64,000 bases of DNA from CAWUJT01 sp963922715 (GTDB taxonomy: Bacteria; Pseudomonadota; Alphaproteobacteria; Rhodobacterales; Rhodobacteraceae): the NCBI GenBank assembly GCA_963922715.1, contig CAWUJT010000003.1:1-64000 (forward strand). Reading direction: 5' to 3'. The notes beneath the pieces were generated by a model. That model was given only the letters and a program-made list of their open reading frames with translations. It made no database searches and was not told where the DNA came from. Shown one piece after another: positions 1-11,106 of the stretch. How positions within the stretch are numbered: the stretch's first letter is position 1; every line of letters starts with the position of its first letter. The position numbers were made by a program, and so were the translations under genes.

Positions 1-14
1 GAGGAGCCCCCGCC

Positions 15-1964
15 ATGAGCGATAAAACCTATCCGCCAAGTGCTGCATTCACCGCAAAGGCACATATCGATCAAGCCACATATGAAGCGATGTATGCCGC
101 CTCGATTTCCGATCCCACGGCGTTTTGGGCAGAACATGGGCGACGGATCGATTGGATCAAGCCCTTCTCGACCGTGAAGGATATCAGCTACACCTTAGGG
201 GAGGTGTCGATTAAGTGGTTCGAGGATGGGACGCTCAATGTTGCGGCAAATTGCATTGACCGTCACCTAGCCACCCGCGCCAATCAAACCGCAATCATAT
301 GGGAGCCCGACGATCCTCAGGAAGAGGCCCAGCACATCACATACCTCCAACTTTTTGAGAACGTGAACCGGATGGCGAACGTCCTCAAAGGTCTCGGCAT
401 CGGTAAGGGGGATCGCGTTGTGCTCTATCTGCCGATGATCCCAGAGGCGGCTTACGCCATGCTGGCCTGTGCGCGGATTGGGGCGATTCATTCCGTTGTC
501 TTTGCAGGCTTCTCGCACGAGGCTTTGGGGGCGCGGATCAACGGCTGTGACGCCAAGCTCGTGATCACCGCCGATGAAGCACCGCGCGGCGGGCGCAAGA
601 CGCCGCTGAAATCCAGCACCGATGCGGCGCTTTTGCACACCATGCATGATGTCCAGGTCTTGGTGGTCAAACGCACGGGCGGTCAAACCACTTGGATCGC
701 GGGGCGTGATCATGATTACACCGCCTTGGCCGCTGAGGCCTCCCCCTATTGCACACCGGCGGAGATGAGCGCCGAGGACCCTTTGTTTATTCTTTATACC
801 TCTGGCTCTACCGGCCAACCCAAAGGTGTTGTGCATACCTCCGGAGGCTATCTGGTCTATGCCTCCATGACCCACGAATATACCTTTGACTATCATCCTG
901 GTGACATCTTTTGGTGTACCGCCGATGTGGGCTGGGTGACAGGGCACAGCTATATCGTTTATGGACCTTTGGCCAATGGCGCCACGACGGTGATGTTTGA
1001 AGGGGTGCCCACCTACCCGGATGCGGGCCGCTTTTGGGCGGTCTGTGAAAAGCACAAGGTCAACCAGTTCTATACCGCGCCCACGGCTATTCGTGCCCTG
1101 ATGGGACAGGGCACAGAGTGGGTCGAAAAATATGACCTGAGTGCTTTGACTGTGTTGGGCACTGTCGGAGAGCCGATCAACCCAGAGGCCTGGAATTGGT
1201 ACAACGATGTTGTGGGACAGGGGCGTTGCCCGATCGTCGACACCTGGTGGCAAACGGAAACCGGTGGCCATCTTCTCACCCCGCTGCCCGGGGCGACCGC
1301 AACCAAACCGGGCTCTGCCACCTTGCCCTTCTTTGGTGTTCAACCGGTTGTTTTAGACGCGCAAACGGGTCAAGAGATTGACAGCGTTGCGGCGGAAGGT
1401 GTGCTCTGCCTCAAAGACAGTTGGCCGGGGCAAATGCGCACCGTTTGGGGCGATCATGCCCGGTTTGAGAAAACGTATTTCTCTGATTACAAGGGATATT
1501 ACTTCTCTGGCGATGGCTGCCGCAGAGATGCCGACGGTTACTATTGGATCACAGGCCGAGTGGACGACGTTATCAATGTATCCGGCCACCGCATGGGCAC
1601 AGCGGAGGTCGAATCCGCGCTAGTGGCCCATGCCCAAGTGGCCGAAGCCGCTGTGGTGGGGTATCCCCATGCGATTAAGGGACAAGGCATTTACGCCTAT
1701 GTGACCTTGATGAACGGTGTCGCGCCCACAGATGATTTGCGCAAAGAGTTGGAAAAATGGGTGCGGACAGAAATTGGCCCAATTGCCAAACCCGACCTTA
1801 TCCAATGGGCCCCGGGATTGCCGAAAACCCGATCAGGGAAGATCATGCGCCGCATTTTGCGCAAAATCGCGGAAAATGACTATGGGGCTTTGGGCGACAC
1901 CTCAACCCTTGCTGACCCTTCGGTTGTTGACGGTTTGATTGAGAACCGGATGAACCGCGGCTGA
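15..1964 (+). CDS. acs: Acetyl-CoA synthetase
   Basis: AMP-forming ligase that turns acetate, CoA and ATP into acetyl-CoA in the cytoplasm. The 649-residue length matches the usual Acs (about 650). The adenylate-forming P-loop [11 protein letters not shown] starts at Tyr261. The C-terminal A10 motif PKTRSGK places its lysine at residue 609, the position known in enteric Acs to be inactivated by acetylation. The start has an upstream GAGGAG Shine-Dalgarno at bases 1-6. The gene lies just before accBC on the same strand, but a hairpin and an AT-rich stretch separate them, so it is probably a separate transcript. A propionyl-CoA synthetase is a less likely alternative. The long open frames on the opposite strand are shadows. 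Confidence 0.95.
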   Translation: MSDKTYPPSAAFTAKAHIDQATYEAMYAASISDPTAFWAEHGRRIDWIKPFSTVKDISYTLGEVSIKWFEDGTLNVAANCIDRHLATRANQTAIIWEPDDPQEEAQHITYLQLFENVNRMANVLKGLGIGKGDRVVLYLPMIPEAAYAMLACARIGAIHSVVFAGFSHEALGARINGCDAKLVITADEAPRGGRKTPLKSSTDAALLHTMHDVQVLVVKRTGGQTTWIAGRDHDYTALAAEASPYCTPAEMSAEDPLFILYTSGSTGQPKGVVHTSGGYLVYASMTHEYTFDYHPGDIFWCTADVGWVTGHSYIVYGPLANGATTVMFEGVPTYPDAGRFWAVCEKHKVNQFYTAPTAIRALMGQGTEWVEKYDLSALTVLGTVGEPINPEAWNWYNDVVGQGRCPIVDTWWQTETGGHLLTPLPGATATKPGSATLPFFGVQPVVLDAQTGQEIDSVAAEGVLCLKDSWPGQMRTVWGDHARFEKTYFSDYKGYYFSGDGCRRDADGYYWITGRVDDVINVSGHRMGTAEVESALVAHAQVAEAAVVGYPHAIKGQGIYAYVTLMNGVAPTDDLRKELEKWVRTEIGPIAKPDLIQWAPGLPKTRSGKIMRRILRKIAENDYGALGDTSTLADPSVVDGLIENRMNRG

Positions 1965-1983
1965 GGTGGTTTGATCTTACGGA

Positions 1984-2004
1984 GAGCCGCCCTGTGGGCG
2001 GCTC
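1984..2004 (+). terminator. Hairpin after acs
   Basis: A perfect 9-bp stem, GAGCCGCCC / GGGCGGCTC, closes a 3-nt loop (TGT) 20 nt after the acs stop. No T-run follows, so it is not a textbook intrinsic terminator. It could stabilise the acs 3' end or act with Rho. Confidence 0.45.
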
Positions 2005-2030
2005 ACGACATGCTTGGGGTAAGACTGTCT

Positions 2031-2059
2031 TTGACCAACCAAGAATACTTTTCTATTTG
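2031..2059 (+). promoter_or_regulatory. Candidate promoter of accBC
   Basis: TTGACC (5 of 6 to the -35 consensus) at 2031-2036 is followed after 17 nt by TATTTG (weak -10). It lies in an AT-rich stretch 48 nt before accB. Placement is by eye only. Confidence 0.35.
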
Positions 2060-2106
2060 GAATAATATGTTTATAGGCACAATAATAAAATTTAAGGGAG
2101 AGGATC

Positions 2107-2610
2107 ATGGGCAAAAACACGCACGAAAGCGATGTGACCTTTATCAAAGCGCTCGCAGAATTGCTGCGTGAGAACGATCTCAACGAGCTTGAAGTCAGCC
2201 GCGAATACGGAGAGGATGACACATTGAGTGTGCGTGTGTCGCGCCAGACTGCGGTCGCGCCCTCTGTCAATGCACCGCCTGTTGCGCCCGCTGTGACACC
2301 GCAACCATCTGTTGCGTCCGCGGCCCCTCCGGTGGCGCCGACGGCCCCACCAAGTCAAGCCGATCCGGCGCAAGCTCCGGGGGCTGTGACATCGCCCATG
2401 GTGGGAACCGCCTATCTTGCCCCTGAACCGGGTGCCGGTGTGTTTGTGCAAGTTGGCGACACTGTGTCAGAGGGACAAACGATCTTAATCATCGAAGCGA
2501 TGAAAACCATGAACCAAATCCCCGCGCCACGATCTGGAACGATCAAGCGCATCCTTATCGAGGACGGCGCACCGGTGGAATTTGGTGCACCGCTTGTGAT
2601 CCTCGAATAA
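2107..2610 (+). CDS. accB: Biotin carboxyl carrier protein of acetyl-CoA carboxylase
   Basis: Carries the biotin that shuttles carboxyl groups from AccC to the carboxyltransferase in the first committed step of fatty acid synthesis. The 167 residues show the usual order: an N-terminal helical region, a flexible Ala/Pro/Val-rich linker (about residues 48-90), and a C-terminal biotinyl domain with EAMKTMN, where Lys133 is the expected biotinylation site. GGGAGAG lies 6-12 nt before the ATG. accC follows after 10 nt, the standard accBC operon. The dehydroquinase gene often found upstream of accB in proteobacteria is not present here. Confidence 0.96.
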   Translation: MGKNTHESDVTFIKALAELLRENDLNELEVSREYGEDDTLSVRVSRQTAVAPSVNAPPVAPAVTPQPSVASAAPPVAPTAPPSQADPAQAPGAVTSPMVGTAYLAPEPGAGVFVQVGDTVSEGQTILIIEAMKTMNQIPAPRSGTIKRILIEDGAPVEFGAPLVILE

Positions 2611-2620
2611 GGGACAATGC

Positions 2621-3979
2621 ATGTTTAAGAAAATTTTAATCGCCAACCGCGGGGAGATTGCCCTGCGTGTTATCCGTGCCGCACGTGAGATGGGGATAAA
2701 AACCGTTGCGGTTCATTCCACTGCGGACAGTGATGCGATGCATGTGCGGATGGCAGACGAATCCATCTGCATCGGTCCCCCACCAAGTTCAGAAAGCTAT
2801 CTGAAAATTCCGGCCATCATTTCGGCTTGTGAAATCACGGGGGCAGAGGCAATTCATCCGGGCTATGGATTCTTGAGCGAAAACCAAACCTTTGTGCAAG
2901 CGGTTGAGGATCATGGGCTGACATTCATTGGTCCCTCGGCGGAACACATCTGTATCATGGGCGATAAGATTACAGCCAAAGACACGATGAAAGCCCTGGG
3001 CGTACCCTGTGTGCCTGGGTCTGATGGTGGTGTGCCAGATTTTGAGACCGCAAAAGCTGTGAGTTCAGAGATCGGCTTTCCCGTAATTGTCAAAGCCACA
3101 GCCGGTGGCGGCGGACGGGGCATGAAGCTGGCCAGTACCGCTGAAGAGCTTGAGACAGCGTTTCGCACAGCGCGCGCAGAAGCCAAGGCCGCTTTTGGCA
3201 ATGATGAGGTCTATATCGAAAAATACTTGGGCAAACCGCGACACATTGAAATTCAAATCTTTGGGGATGGCAAAGGCAATGCCGTCCATCTGGCGGAACG
3301 AGATTGTTCCCTGCAAAGACGCCATCAAAAAGTGTTCGAAGAGGCCCCTGGCCCCTCAATCGATAGCGAAACACGTGCGCAGATTGGGAACGTCTGTGCT
3401 GAGGCTGTGGGAACGATCAAATACATTGGCGCAGGCACAATCGAATTTCTTTATGAAGATGGTGAGTTTTACTTCATTGAGATGAACACGCGTCTGCAAG
3501 TCGAACATCCCGTTACCGAAAGTATCTTTGGTGTCGATTTGGTGCGTGAACAGATCCGGGTGGCTGCTGGTCTGCCGCTTTCGTTTTCACAAGAGGCTTT
3601 AACGATTAACGGGCATGCGATAGAGGTGCGGATCAACGCGGAACGCTTGCCCAATTTTGCCCCCTGCCCTGGACGAGTTACACAGTATCATGCGCCAGGT
3701 GGTTTAGGAGTGCGGATAGACTCGGCCCTGTACGATGGCTATTCTATCCCGCCCTATTATGACAGTTTGATCGGCAAGCTCATTGTGCATGGCCGTGACC
3801 GCCCAGAGGCCTTAGCCCGTCTGAAACGCGCGCTTGGGGAATTGATTATCGATGGGGTCGACACCACCGTTCCGCTGTTTCATGCCCTACTCGAAGAGCC
3901 TGATATCCAGAGCGGTCATTACACAATCCATTGGCTGGAGAAGTGGCTGGAGTCGCAGTTTTTGGCAGGCGCAGATTGA
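2621..3979 (+). CDS. accC: Biotin carboxylase of acetyl-CoA carboxylase
   Basis: ATP-grasp enzyme that carboxylates the biotin on AccB with bicarbonate and ATP. It has 452 residues, close to the usual 445-450. Visible marks are the N-terminal [10 protein letters not shown], the glycine-rich ATP loop GGGGRGMK at about residues 162-169, and [14 protein letters not shown] of the active site. It forms an operon with accB, 10 nt upstream. No biotinyl or carboxyltransferase domain is fused to it, so it is the stand-alone AccC rather than a propionyl- or methylcrotonyl-CoA carboxylase subunit. Confidence 0.96.
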   Translation: MFKKILIANRGEIALRVIRAAREMGIKTVAVHSTADSDAMHVRMADESICIGPPPSSESYLKIPAIISACEITGAEAIHPGYGFLSENQTFVQAVEDHGLTFIGPSAEHICIMGDKITAKDTMKALGVPCVPGSDGGVPDFETAKAVSSEIGFPVIVKATAGGGGRGMKLASTAEELETAFRTARAEAKAAFGNDEVYIEKYLGKPRHIEIQIFGDGKGNAVHLAERDCSLQRRHQKVFEEAPGPSIDSETRAQIGNVCAEAVGTIKYIGAGTIEFLYEDGEFYFIEMNTRLQVEHPVTESIFGVDLVREQIRVAAGLPLSFSQEALTINGHAIEVRINAERLPNFAPCPGRVTQYHAPGGLGVRIDSALYDGYSIPPYYDSLIGKLIVHGRDRPEALARLKRALGELIIDGVDTTVPLFHALLEEPDIQSGHYTIHWLEKWLESQFLAGAD

Positions 3980-4006
3980 GCATTTCAGAGATAGGTGACA
4001 CTCAGA

Positions 4007-4429
4007 TCAATTACGCGCTTGCAAACGTCCAAGTTTAAAATCGATACTATCAATGTTTTGTGGGATCGGACCGGCAGAGGCGCAGTTCGCTGTGGCTGTA
4101 TCAAGCGCACGCGTTGAGTTTGCAACGGCGAAATACCGGACGTCGCGCAGCACAGTTTGACCGTTTACTTTTAACTCTGCGTCGCGCAATCCCTTATTGG
4201 TGGCAGAGCGATATTGCCCACTGAGATAAACACCAACACCGCAAAATAATATCATCCCATCTTGCCCAATCAGACGCGTTCGAAAAACGTAACTGTCGTG
4301 TCCGCTGGTCCAAGAAATCCGATTTTCAACAAAATCCTCATCCACTGGGATTTGAGTGACGACATCATTGGCCAAGACGGGCCCTGCCAACAAAAAACTG
4401 ACAATCACAGCAATTATTCTCAACGGCAT
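4007..4429 (-). CDS. Small exported protein of unknown function
   Basis: The 140-residue product begins with a clear signal peptide: MPLR, a hydrophobic core, then cleavage likely after VLA (about residue 20). The mature part has two cysteines (CGVG and NCAS regions) that could pair in the periplasm, and no motif I recognise. GGGGG lies 8 nt before the ATG. It converges with accC, 27 nt away, and stands alone between accC and the amidohydrolase. Real gene judged by signal peptide, ribosome site and codon use; function unknown. Confidence 0.7.
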   Translation of the reverse strand: MPLRIIAVIVSFLLAGPVLANDVVTQIPVDEDFVENRISWTSGHDSYVFRTRLIGQDGMILFCGVGVYLSGQYRSATNKGLRDAELKVNGQTVLRDVRYFAVANSTRALDTATANCASAGPIPQNIDSIDFKLGRLQARN

Positions 4430-4505
4430 TTATCAACCCCCATTGAGTAACAAATAAATCGAAGGATAAAAACTGTCAACGAAGATGGCATTTAGAGAGT
4501 GTCTA

Positions 4506-5669
4506 TCATCGGACTGGCATGCGTTGTTCAGCTATCTCGGCGTACCAAGAACATCCAACGGGAATAATCTCATCGTTGAAATTATATTCCGGATTGTGCA
4601 CCGGGGCTGAGTTGCCATTGCCCAAAAGGATGTAGGCCCCTGGGCGTTCCTCTAACATAAAGGCGAAATCCTCCCCCCCCATGACCAGTGGTGCATCGGC
4701 ACAACCCCCTGAAATACTACGCGCAATCTCTGCGGCGAAATCGGTTTGGCCCTCAGAGTTCACCATCACAGGATAATTTCGGTTGTACACCACTTTGGCT
4801 GTGCCCCCGAAACTGGCGGCAAGGCCTTCCGTGATCTCTGCAATCCGACGTTCCGCCAGATCCCGCATCTCTGCTGTCATTGTGCGTGCTGTGCCACCCA
4901 AGAAAACCTGTTGGGGAATCACATTATGCGTATTCGACGACGTTTGAAAGGATGTGACAGAGACGACGATTTGATCCACAGGATTGGCATTGCGGCTGAC
5001 AATGGTTTGCAGCGCTGTCACCAAATGGGCGGCCATCACAGTTGTATCGACTGTTTCTTGGGGTTTGGCCGCATGGCCGCCTTTGCCGTCCAATATGATT
5101 TCGAACTGATCGGCCGCGGCGAAAAACGCCCCTGGCCGGATTGAAAAGCTGCCCGGGGGCAGACCCGGCCAGTTGTGCATGCCATAGACCTCTTGGATAT
5201 TCCAACGCGCCATCATACCATCGTCACACATTTCTTTACCGCCCGCACCGCCTTCTTCGGCGGGCTGAAAGATCACCACGACTTTACCGTCGAAATTACG
5301 AGTTTCGCTGAGATATTTCGCTGCCCCCAGAAGCATCGCTGTATGTCCGTCATGGCCACAGGCGTGCATCGCACCGGATATTTTAGAAGCATAGGGCAGC
5401 CCGGTTTTCTCCTCTATCGGAAGGGCGTCCATGTCGGCGCGCAGACCGATGACCTTGCCAGCACTATCGCTGCGTCCATGGATGACCCCAACAACACCTG
5501 TGCGCCCAATCCCTTCAACCACCTCGTCACAGCCAAATTCTTTGAGCTTTTCCGCCACCAGCGCGGATGTCCGATGGGTGTCAAACAAAATCTCAGGGTT
5601 CTCGTGGAGATCATGCCGCCAGGCGGTGATCTCTGGCAACAATTCGGCAAATCGGTTTTTCACGGGCAT
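4506..5669 (-). CDS. M20-family amidohydrolase (hippurate hydrolase / N-acyl amino acid deacylase type)
   Basis: Zinc peptidase-like hydrolase of the M20D group that removes acyl groups from N-acyl amino acids or related amides. The 387 residues include HDLHENPE near the N-terminus, LRADMDALP, the metal-binding MHACGHDGHTAM, PAEEGG with the catalytic glutamate, and GGEDFAFM near the C-terminus. This is the full set for the IAA-amino acid hydrolase/HipO/AbgA branch. The ATG at 5669 is preceded by GGAG at a good distance; a TTG one codon earlier is less likely. moaA lies 28 nt upstream on the same strand, so they may be cotranscribed. Substrate cannot be told from sequence. Confidence 0.9.
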   Translation of the reverse strand: MPVKNRFAELLPEITAWRHDLHENPEILFDTHRTSALVAEKLKEFGCDEVVEGIGRTGVVGVIHGRSDSAGKVIGLRADMDALPIEEKTGLPYASKISGAMHACGHDGHTAMLLGAAKYLSETRNFDGKVVVIFQPAEEGGAGGKEMCDDGMMARWNIQEVYGMHNWPGLPPGSFSIRPGAFFAAADQFEIILDGKGGHAAKPQETVDTTVMAAHLVTALQTIVSRNANPVDQIVVSVTSFQTSSNTHNVIPQQVFLGGTARTMTAEMRDLAERRIAEITEGLAASFGGTAKVVYNRNYPVMVNSEGQTDFAAEIARSISGGCADAPLVMGGEDFAFMLEERPGAYILLGNGNSAPVHNPEYNFNDEIIPVGCSWYAEIAEQRMPVR

Positions 5670-5697
5670 CAAAGGCTCTCCAAGTGTGTTCTATGTA

Positions 5698-6717
5698 TTA
5701 TCCGCCAGTATGGCTCATATGGCGGGGCATTTGCCCATCTGTACGTTGCCGAGAGTAGTCAAAGTCATGCCCTTTTGGCTTGCGGGCAATCGCCGCGCGA
5801 ATGGTGGTGTCAAGCAACGCATCCCCAGATGAAGTCCGCAGGGGCGCGCGCAAATCGGCGCGATCTTCCTGACCAAGGCACATATAAAGCTCTCCCGTGC
5901 AGGTCACGCGCACACGATTACAGCTTTCGCAAAAGTTATGACTCAGCGGGGTGATAAAGCCAATCTTTTGTCCTGTTTGTGCAAGTCTCACATACCGCGC
6001 AGGGCCGCCTGTGCGCTCCGCCAGATCAATCAGTGTGAACCGTTCCGCCAGATGCTGACGCAAATCGCTGAGTGGCCAATATTGATCAAGGCGGTTTTCA
6101 TTGCCGATATCGCCCATAGGCATCACTTCGATGAAGGTCAAATCCATGTCTTCGGCGGCACACCAAGCTTGCAGATCGAAAAGCTCATCCTCATTGACAC
6201 CTTTCAATGCCACGGCGTTGATTTTCACTCGCAGCCCCGCGGCTTGCGCCGCAGCGATGCCTTTTTTGACTTGCTCAAGACGCCCCCAGCGCGTGATACG
6301 TGCAAATTTTTCGGCCTGGAGCGTATCAAGGGACACATTGATCCGGCGCACCCCTAAGGCATAAAGATCATCCGCAAACCGCGCGAGTTGGCTGCCATTT
6401 GTTGTCAGCGTAAGCTCTTTTAGCGTCCCACGTTCCAAATGCCGGGCCATGGCGCGAAAAAAGGTGAGAATATCTTTACGCACCAAGGGCTCCCCCCCCG
6501 TGATGCGCAACTTCTGCACGCCATGGGCAATAAACCGAGAACACAGACGGTCCAACTCCTCAAGACTCAGCAGGTCCTTTTTGGGCAGAAAAGTCATCTG
6601 TTCCGCCATGCAGTAGACACAACGAAAATCACAACGATCGGTCACCGACACACGCAGGTAAGTGATCGGGCGCAAAAACGGGTCAATCAACGGAGCTATG
6701 GTCATATTCATTATCAT
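5698..6717 (-). CDS. moaA: GTP 3',8-cyclase (molybdenum cofactor step 1)
   Basis: Radical SAM enzyme that converts GTP to 3',8-cyclo-GTP, the first step of molybdopterin synthesis. The 339 residues carry the N-terminal cluster motif CX3CX2C at Cys29, Cys33 and Cys36, GGEPL for SAM binding, and the C-terminal cluster region [11 protein letters not shown]. The C-terminus lacks the GG ending typical of many MoaA proteins (it ends HTGG after a long tail, so it may be preserved). Start at 6717 is the first of three nearby ATG codons. moaC is not adjacent. It fits functionally with fdhD/mobAB/moeA and modABC 42 kb away. Confidence 0.95.
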   Translation of the reverse strand: MIMNMTIAPLIDPFLRPITYLRVSVTDRCDFRCVYCMAEQMTFLPKKDLLSLEELDRLCSRFIAHGVQKLRITGGEPLVRKDILTFFRAMARHLERGTLKELTLTTNGSQLARFADDLYALGVRRINVSLDTLQAEKFARITRWGRLEQVKKGIAAAQAAGLRVKINAVALKGVNEDELFDLQAWCAAEDMDLTFIEVMPMGDIGNENRLDQYWPLSDLRQHLAERFTLIDLAERTGGPARYVRLAQTGQKIGFITPLSHNFCESCNRVRVTCTGELYMCLGQEDRADLRAPLRTSSGDALLDTTIRAAIARKPKGHDFDYSRQRTDGQMPRHMSHTGG

Positions 6718-6822
6718 CTAAGCCCCAGAAGCACTTTTGCCAAGATGCTTGTGGTCATGAACGATTGCGCCTGCGCAGGGAACATGTAAACGTTTAAACA
6801 ACCGCTTGAGTAGGATAAACGT

Positions 6823-8724
6823 ATGGAATCATTCCTGATCTCCGCATCGCTTTATTTGGCCTTTGCTGTCATTGCCGTGCCTTTGGCCGTCCGCTTTAAA
6901 CTGGGGTCGGTGCTGGGCTATCTGATGGCGGGGATTGCCATTGGCCCCGTGCTTGGACTTGTTGGCGCAGAGGCCCAAGAGATCCAACATTTTGCAGAAT
7001 TTGGCGTTGTGATGATGCTGTTTCTGATTGGGCTAGAATTAGAACCCCGCGCGCTGTGGGATATGCGGCACAAGTTGATGGGGCTCGGCGGGCTCCAGGT
7101 CGGTTTGACAACAGCCCTGATTGCGGCCATCGCCTTTGCGTTTGGGCAACCTTGGCAGTCAGCACTTGCGATTGGCATGATCTTCGCGCTCTCATCAACC
7201 GCGATTGTCCTGCAAACATTGGGAGAAAAGCAACTGATGCCGAGCCCCGGCGGACGCTGCGCTTTCACCGTTCTTCTGTTCCAAGACATCGCCGTGATCC
7301 CAATGCTCGCGGTGATCCCTTTGTTGATCCTGCCCAATCTGAACAATGCAGCCCATGGCGGAGACCACGGTGACACACACCATGGCAGCCATGGGGATGA
7401 GGGCACTTTGGCCGTTTTACACTTTATCGAGACATTGCCGCCCTGGGCTGTTACGCTTGTGACCTTGGGGGCGATTGTTGCCGTGGTCTTAGGGGGGCAT
7501 TTCCTCACCCGGCCGATTTTTCGCTATGTCCATATGGCCCGGCTGCGGGAAATGTATACCGCTGTTTCACTGCTTTTTGTTGTTGGTGTGGCAGCTTTGA
7601 TGCTGATTGTGGGGCTTTCGCCGGCCTTGGGGACCTTCCTGGCCGGTGTTGTACTGGCAAACTCTGAATTTCGACATGAGCTGGAGGCCGATATCGAACC
7701 CTTCAAAGGCCTTCTGCTGGGGCTTTTCTTCATCACGGTTGGGGCGGGCATCAACTTTGAAACATTTTCGTCCCAACCGGCCCTGATCCTTGGGGTGACA
7801 TTTGGCTTGATTGCTTTGAAAATGGCCATTCTGTTTTTCCTGGCCGTTCTTTTTCGACTGCAAGGGCGGGACCGGCTGCTGTTTACCCTCAGCCTTGCCC
7901 AAGCCGGGGAATTTGGATTTGTCCTGGCCGCCTTCAGCGTTCAGCAAAATGTTATTCCTGCAGAGCTCAACCAAATTCTGCTTCTGGTCATCGCCCTGTC
8001 TATGTTGCTCACGCCTGTGCTGTTTGTCCTTTACGAACAAATTGCCCCGCGCCTTGGCCTCCAAAGCGAACAGACGCCCCATGATGACATCGACGATCAG
8101 CAACCTGTCATCATCGCGGGCATTGGCCGCTTTGGCCAAGTGGTCAACCGGATGATGCAAATGGCGGGCATTAAAACAATCGTTATGGACAATGATTTTG
8201 ACGTCATCCAACTGATGCGCCGCTTCGGGTTTAAAAGTTTCTTCGGTGATCCAACCCGGCCCGAGCTTCTTCATGCCGCAGGGCTCGAGAGTGCACGGGT
8301 CCTTGTGGCCGCGATGGATGACAGGCATCAAACCACCAAGCTGGTGGCCTATGCGCGCAAACAACGGCCTGATCTGCACATCGTGGCCCGCGCTTATGAC
8401 CGCACCCATGTCTATGAACTGTTTCAAGCAGGCGCCAATGACATTGTGCGTGAGATGTTTGACAGCTCCTTGCGTGCAGGGCGTTATGTGCTTGAGAACA
8501 TGAATTTTTCAGAATTCGAAGCCTATGAGGCTGAACGCACCTTCTTCAAAATTGACCGCGAAGCGCTGCGCGAATTGGCCGGTCTGTGGGATCCCAATAT
8601 ACCCGTTGAAAAAAATGAGGCCTATGTGGCGCGGGCACGGGAGCTTAACAAAGAGCTTGAAACCGCCCTGACGGAAAAAGCGCAGGAGGAGGGGGAAACG
8701 TCGACAGAGGCCAAAACTATCTAA
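6823..8724 (+). CDS. KefB/KefC-type cation:proton antiporter with NAD-binding domain
   Basis: CPA2-family potassium/proton antiporter in the inner membrane. Of 633 residues, about 1-400 form 12-13 membrane helices of the Na/H-exchanger fold; ALSSTAIVLQ and LFQDIAVIPML are typical CPA2 signatures. A TrkA-N (RCK) domain follows with GIGRFGQVV near residue 430, then a charged tail. Such domains gate the channel by nucleotide or glutathione adducts. A loop at about residues 175-195 is very rich in His, Asp and Gly. No ancillary KefF/KefG is next to it. It diverges from moaA across 105 nt. Confidence 0.92.
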   Translation: MESFLISASLYLAFAVIAVPLAVRFKLGSVLGYLMAGIAIGPVLGLVGAEAQEIQHFAEFGVVMMLFLIGLELEPRALWDMRHKLMGLGGLQVGLTTALIAAIAFAFGQPWQSALAIGMIFALSSTAIVLQTLGEKQLMPSPGGRCAFTVLLFQDIAVIPMLAVIPLLILPNLNNAAHGGDHGDTHHGSHGDEGTLAVLHFIETLPPWAVTLVTLGAIVAVVLGGHFLTRPIFRYVHMARLREMYTAVSLLFVVGVAALMLIVGLSPALGTFLAGVVLANSEFRHELEADIEPFKGLLLGLFFITVGAGINFETFSSQPALILGVTFGLIALKMAILFFLAVLFRLQGRDRLLFTLSLAQAGEFGFVLAAFSVQQNVIPAELNQILLLVIALSMLLTPVLFVLYEQIAPRLGLQSEQTPHDDIDDQQPVIIAGIGRFGQVVNRMMQMAGIKTIVMDNDFDVIQLMRRFGFKSFFGDPTRPELLHAAGLESARVLVAAMDDRHQTTKLVAYARKQRPDLHIVARAYDRTHVYELFQAGANDIVREMFDSSLRAGRYVLENMNFSEFEAYEAERTFFKIDREALRELAGLWDPNIPVEKNEAYVARARELNKELETALTEKAQEEGETSTEAKTI

Positions 8725-8731
8725 CGGTTTG

Positions 8732-9967
8732 TTAATAAAAGGCCTGCAACTCTGTTTGTGCGCGTCCAAGGATCAGGGCATGTATATCATGCGTGCCCTC
8801 ATAGGTGTTCACCGTCTCCAGGTTGAGCATATGCCGCATAACACCGTAATCTTGTTGAATGCCATTGCCGCCATGCATATCCCGTGCTGTGCGTGCAATC
8901 TCTAAGGCCATACCACAATTTTGGCGCTTAATCATCGAGATCATCTCGGGCGCGGCTTGGTTTGCATCCATCAAGCGCCCCACCTGCAAAACCGCCTGCA
9001 AACCATAGGCGATACCGGTTTGCATATCGGCCAATTTCTTCTGATAAAGTTGCGTTTGCGCAAGGGGACGGCCGAATTGTTTGCGATTAAGCCCATATTC
9101 GCGTGCCGCATGCCAACAAAATTCTGCCGCGCCCATCACCCCCCAAGAGATGCCGTAACGGGCCCGGTTCAAACATCCAAATGGACCTTTCAGCCCTTCG
9201 ACACCGGGCAAAAGGGCCTCTTCAGGCACCTCGACACCGTCCATGACAATCTCACCTGTTGTGGAGGTGCGCAGGGACAGCTTTCCGTCGATTTTCGGGG
9301 CCGACAGGCCTTTCATATCTTTTTCAAGAATAAATCCCTTGATTTTTCCGTCATGGGCGTCTGATTTGGCCCAAACCACAAAGACATCGGCAAAAGGCGC
9401 ATTCGAAATCCATGTCTTAGACCCTGTGAGTTTGTAGCCTGTTTCTGTTTTCTGTGCCCGCGTTGTCATGCCGGCCGGATCGGATCCGGCCTCTGGCTCG
9501 GTAAGGCCGAAACAGCCTACAAGCGTGCCAGCGGCAAGTGCCGGGAGGTATTTCCAGCGTTGATCCTCGGTGCCATAGGCGTAAATCGGATACATCACCA
9601 AGGAACTTTGCACCGACATCATCGAGCGATAGCCCGAATCAACGCGCTCAATCTCGCGCGCAGCCAACCCATAGCTGACATAGCTGGCCCCCAACCCGCC
9701 GTATTCTTCTGGAATTGTCATCCCCAAAAGACCGATGTTTCCCATCGCCTCGATCACAGCGCGATCAGTCTGTTCTGTTTCAAAAGCGTCCGTGACCCCT
9801 GGGCGAAGCTCTGCTTGGGCAAAGTCTGCGGCGGCATCGCGCAACATACGTTCGTCTTCAGCGAGTTGCTGCTCCAACCGAAGGGGATCGGCCCAGTCGA
9901 AATGTGCCATTTCGGTTGATTGTATATCGTTCGACGCCGGTTGGATCAGAGGGCTTTCAACGTTCAT
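8732..9967 (-). CDS. Acyl-CoA dehydrogenase, glutaryl-CoA dehydrogenase type
   Basis: FAD enzyme that oxidises an acyl-CoA, most likely glutaryl-CoA to crotonyl-CoA with decarboxylation in lysine and tryptophan breakdown. The 411 residues contain FDWADPL near the start (a hallmark of glutaryl-CoA dehydrogenases), [13 protein letters not shown] of the FAD region, MHGGNGI, and [10 protein letters not shown] carrying the catalytic glutamate. The ATG at 9967 has GGAG 7 nt upstream; an ATG at codon 20 would give a more usual N-terminus but lacks a ribosome site. It converges with the antiporter gene, only 7 nt between stops. gcdH is likely, but isovaleryl- or other acyl-CoA substrates are not excluded. 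Confidence 0.88.
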   Translation of the reverse strand: MNVESPLIQPASNDIQSTEMAHFDWADPLRLEQQLAEDERMLRDAAADFAQAELRPGVTDAFETEQTDRAVIEAMGNIGLLGMTIPEEYGGLGASYVSYGLAAREIERVDSGYRSMMSVQSSLVMYPIYAYGTEDQRWKYLPALAAGTLVGCFGLTEPEAGSDPAGMTTRAQKTETGYKLTGSKTWISNAPFADVFVVWAKSDAHDGKIKGFILEKDMKGLSAPKIDGKLSLRTSTTGEIVMDGVEVPEEALLPGVEGLKGPFGCLNRARYGISWGVMGAAEFCWHAAREYGLNRKQFGRPLAQTQLYQKKLADMQTGIAYGLQAVLQVGRLMDANQAAPEMISMIKRQNCGMALEIARTARDMHGGNGIQQDYGVMRHMLNLETVNTYEGTHDIHALILGRAQTELQAFY

Positions 9968-10062
9968 TTTATTCTCCGAATTTTATTTCTTTTACTGCGC
10001 ATGGATACATTCTGCAATTGTCATGGCTTGGCCTTATGCTTTCAGGGCGTTACTGTGGATGC

Positions 10063-11106
10063 ATGACCACACGCCTGACGCTGACCCGCCCCGATGACTG
10101 GCATTTGCACCTCCGAGATGGGGCGCTGTTGAACACAGTTGTGCCAGAGTCAGCCCGGCACTTTGTCCGCGCCTTGATCATGCCCAACCTTGTTCCGCCT
10201 GTGGTCACAGTCAAAGATGCCGAAAGCTACCACAGTCGCATCCGCGCGGCTTTACCAAGGGACACGGAATTCACACCCCTGATGACGCTTTATCTGACAG
10301 AGGCCACCCAACCGTCTGATATTCGAGCAGCCTATCAAAGTGGTATTGTCCGCGCTGTGAAACTTTACCCTGCGGGCGCGACGACCAATTCTGCCTCCGG
10401 CGTGCGCAATCTTGAGAATGTGCGCGCTGTCCTAGAGACGATGGCGGAACTTGGTTTACACCTCTGTGTGCATGGAGAGGTCACAGACCCCGACGTCGAT
10501 ATCTTTGACCGCGAAGCTGTTTTCTTAGACCGTGTTTTGGACCCGATCAGGCGCGCAACACCAGACTTAAAAGTGACACTGGAACATATCACCACAGTGG
10601 ACGGGATCGCCTATGTCCAAGAAGGCGGAGCCAACATTGCGGGAACGATCACCACACATCATCTGATGATCAATCGCAACCACATGCTTGTGGGCGGGAT
10701 TCGGCCGCATTATTATTGTCTGCCGGTTGTCAAACGCCGCACCCATCAAGAAGCCTTGCGCAAAGCCGCCACCTCGGGGGATGCAAAATTTTTCCTTGGC
10801 ACAGATTCCGCCCCGCATCCTGACAGCGCCAAAGAAACCGCCTGCGGGTGTGCGGGATGTTTTACCGCCACCAACACACTGTCCTGTCTTGCCCATGTTT
10901 TTGAGGAAGAAGGCGCGCTCGACCGGCTTGAGGCCTTCACTTCAACCAATGGCGCCCAGCACTATGGCCTGCCCATAAATACAGGACAGATCACACTGAT
11001 CAAACAGGACACCCCCGTCAGCTATCCAGAGAAGCTGACTGTCGAGGGGGAAACTGTGACGGTCTTTGATCCTGGACATCCGCTTTACTGGAGTGTCGCG
11101 CCATGA
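10063..11106 (+). CDS. pyrC: Dihydroorotase
   Basis: Zinc enzyme of pyrimidine synthesis that interconverts carbamoyl aspartate and dihydroorotate. The 347 residues match the E. coli-type (class II) dihydroorotase. Visible are [10 protein letters not shown] with the first metal histidines, [12 protein letters not shown] with the bridging lysine, HGEV, LEHITT, and the C-terminal GTDSAPH. The frame is open 159 nt further upstream, but homology begins at the ATG at 10063. The 3' end overlaps pyrE by 4 nt (ATGA), so the two are translationally coupled. Confidence 0.95.
   Translation: MTTRLTLTRPDDWHLHLRDGALLNTVVPESARHFVRALIMPNLVPPVVTVKDAESYHSRIRAALPRDTEFTPLMTLYLTEATQPSDIRAAYQSGIVRAVKLYPAGATTNSASGVRNLENVRAVLETMAELGLHLCVHGEVTDPDVDIFDREAVFLDRVLDPIRRATPDLKVTLEHITTVDGIAYVQEGGANIAGTITTHHLMINRNHMLVGGIRPHYYCLPVVKRRTHQEALRKAATSGDAKFFLGTDSAPHPDSAKETACGCAGCFTATNTLSCLAHVFEEEGALDRLEAFTSTNGAQHYGLPINTGQITLIKQDTPVSYPEKLTVEGETVTVFDPGHPLYWSVAP

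Noticed and set aside
267..1343. 358-codon open frame on the minus strand inside acs
   Set aside because: Fully antisense to a clear acetyl-CoA synthetase, with no ribosome site and low-complexity composition; a codon-bias shadow.
5175..5954. 259-codon plus-strand frame across the amidohydrolase and moaA
   Set aside because: Antisense to two well-supported genes; composition is not protein-like.
7567..8427. 286-codon minus-strand frame inside the KefB-type gene
   Set aside because: Antisense shadow of membrane and NAD-binding domain codons.
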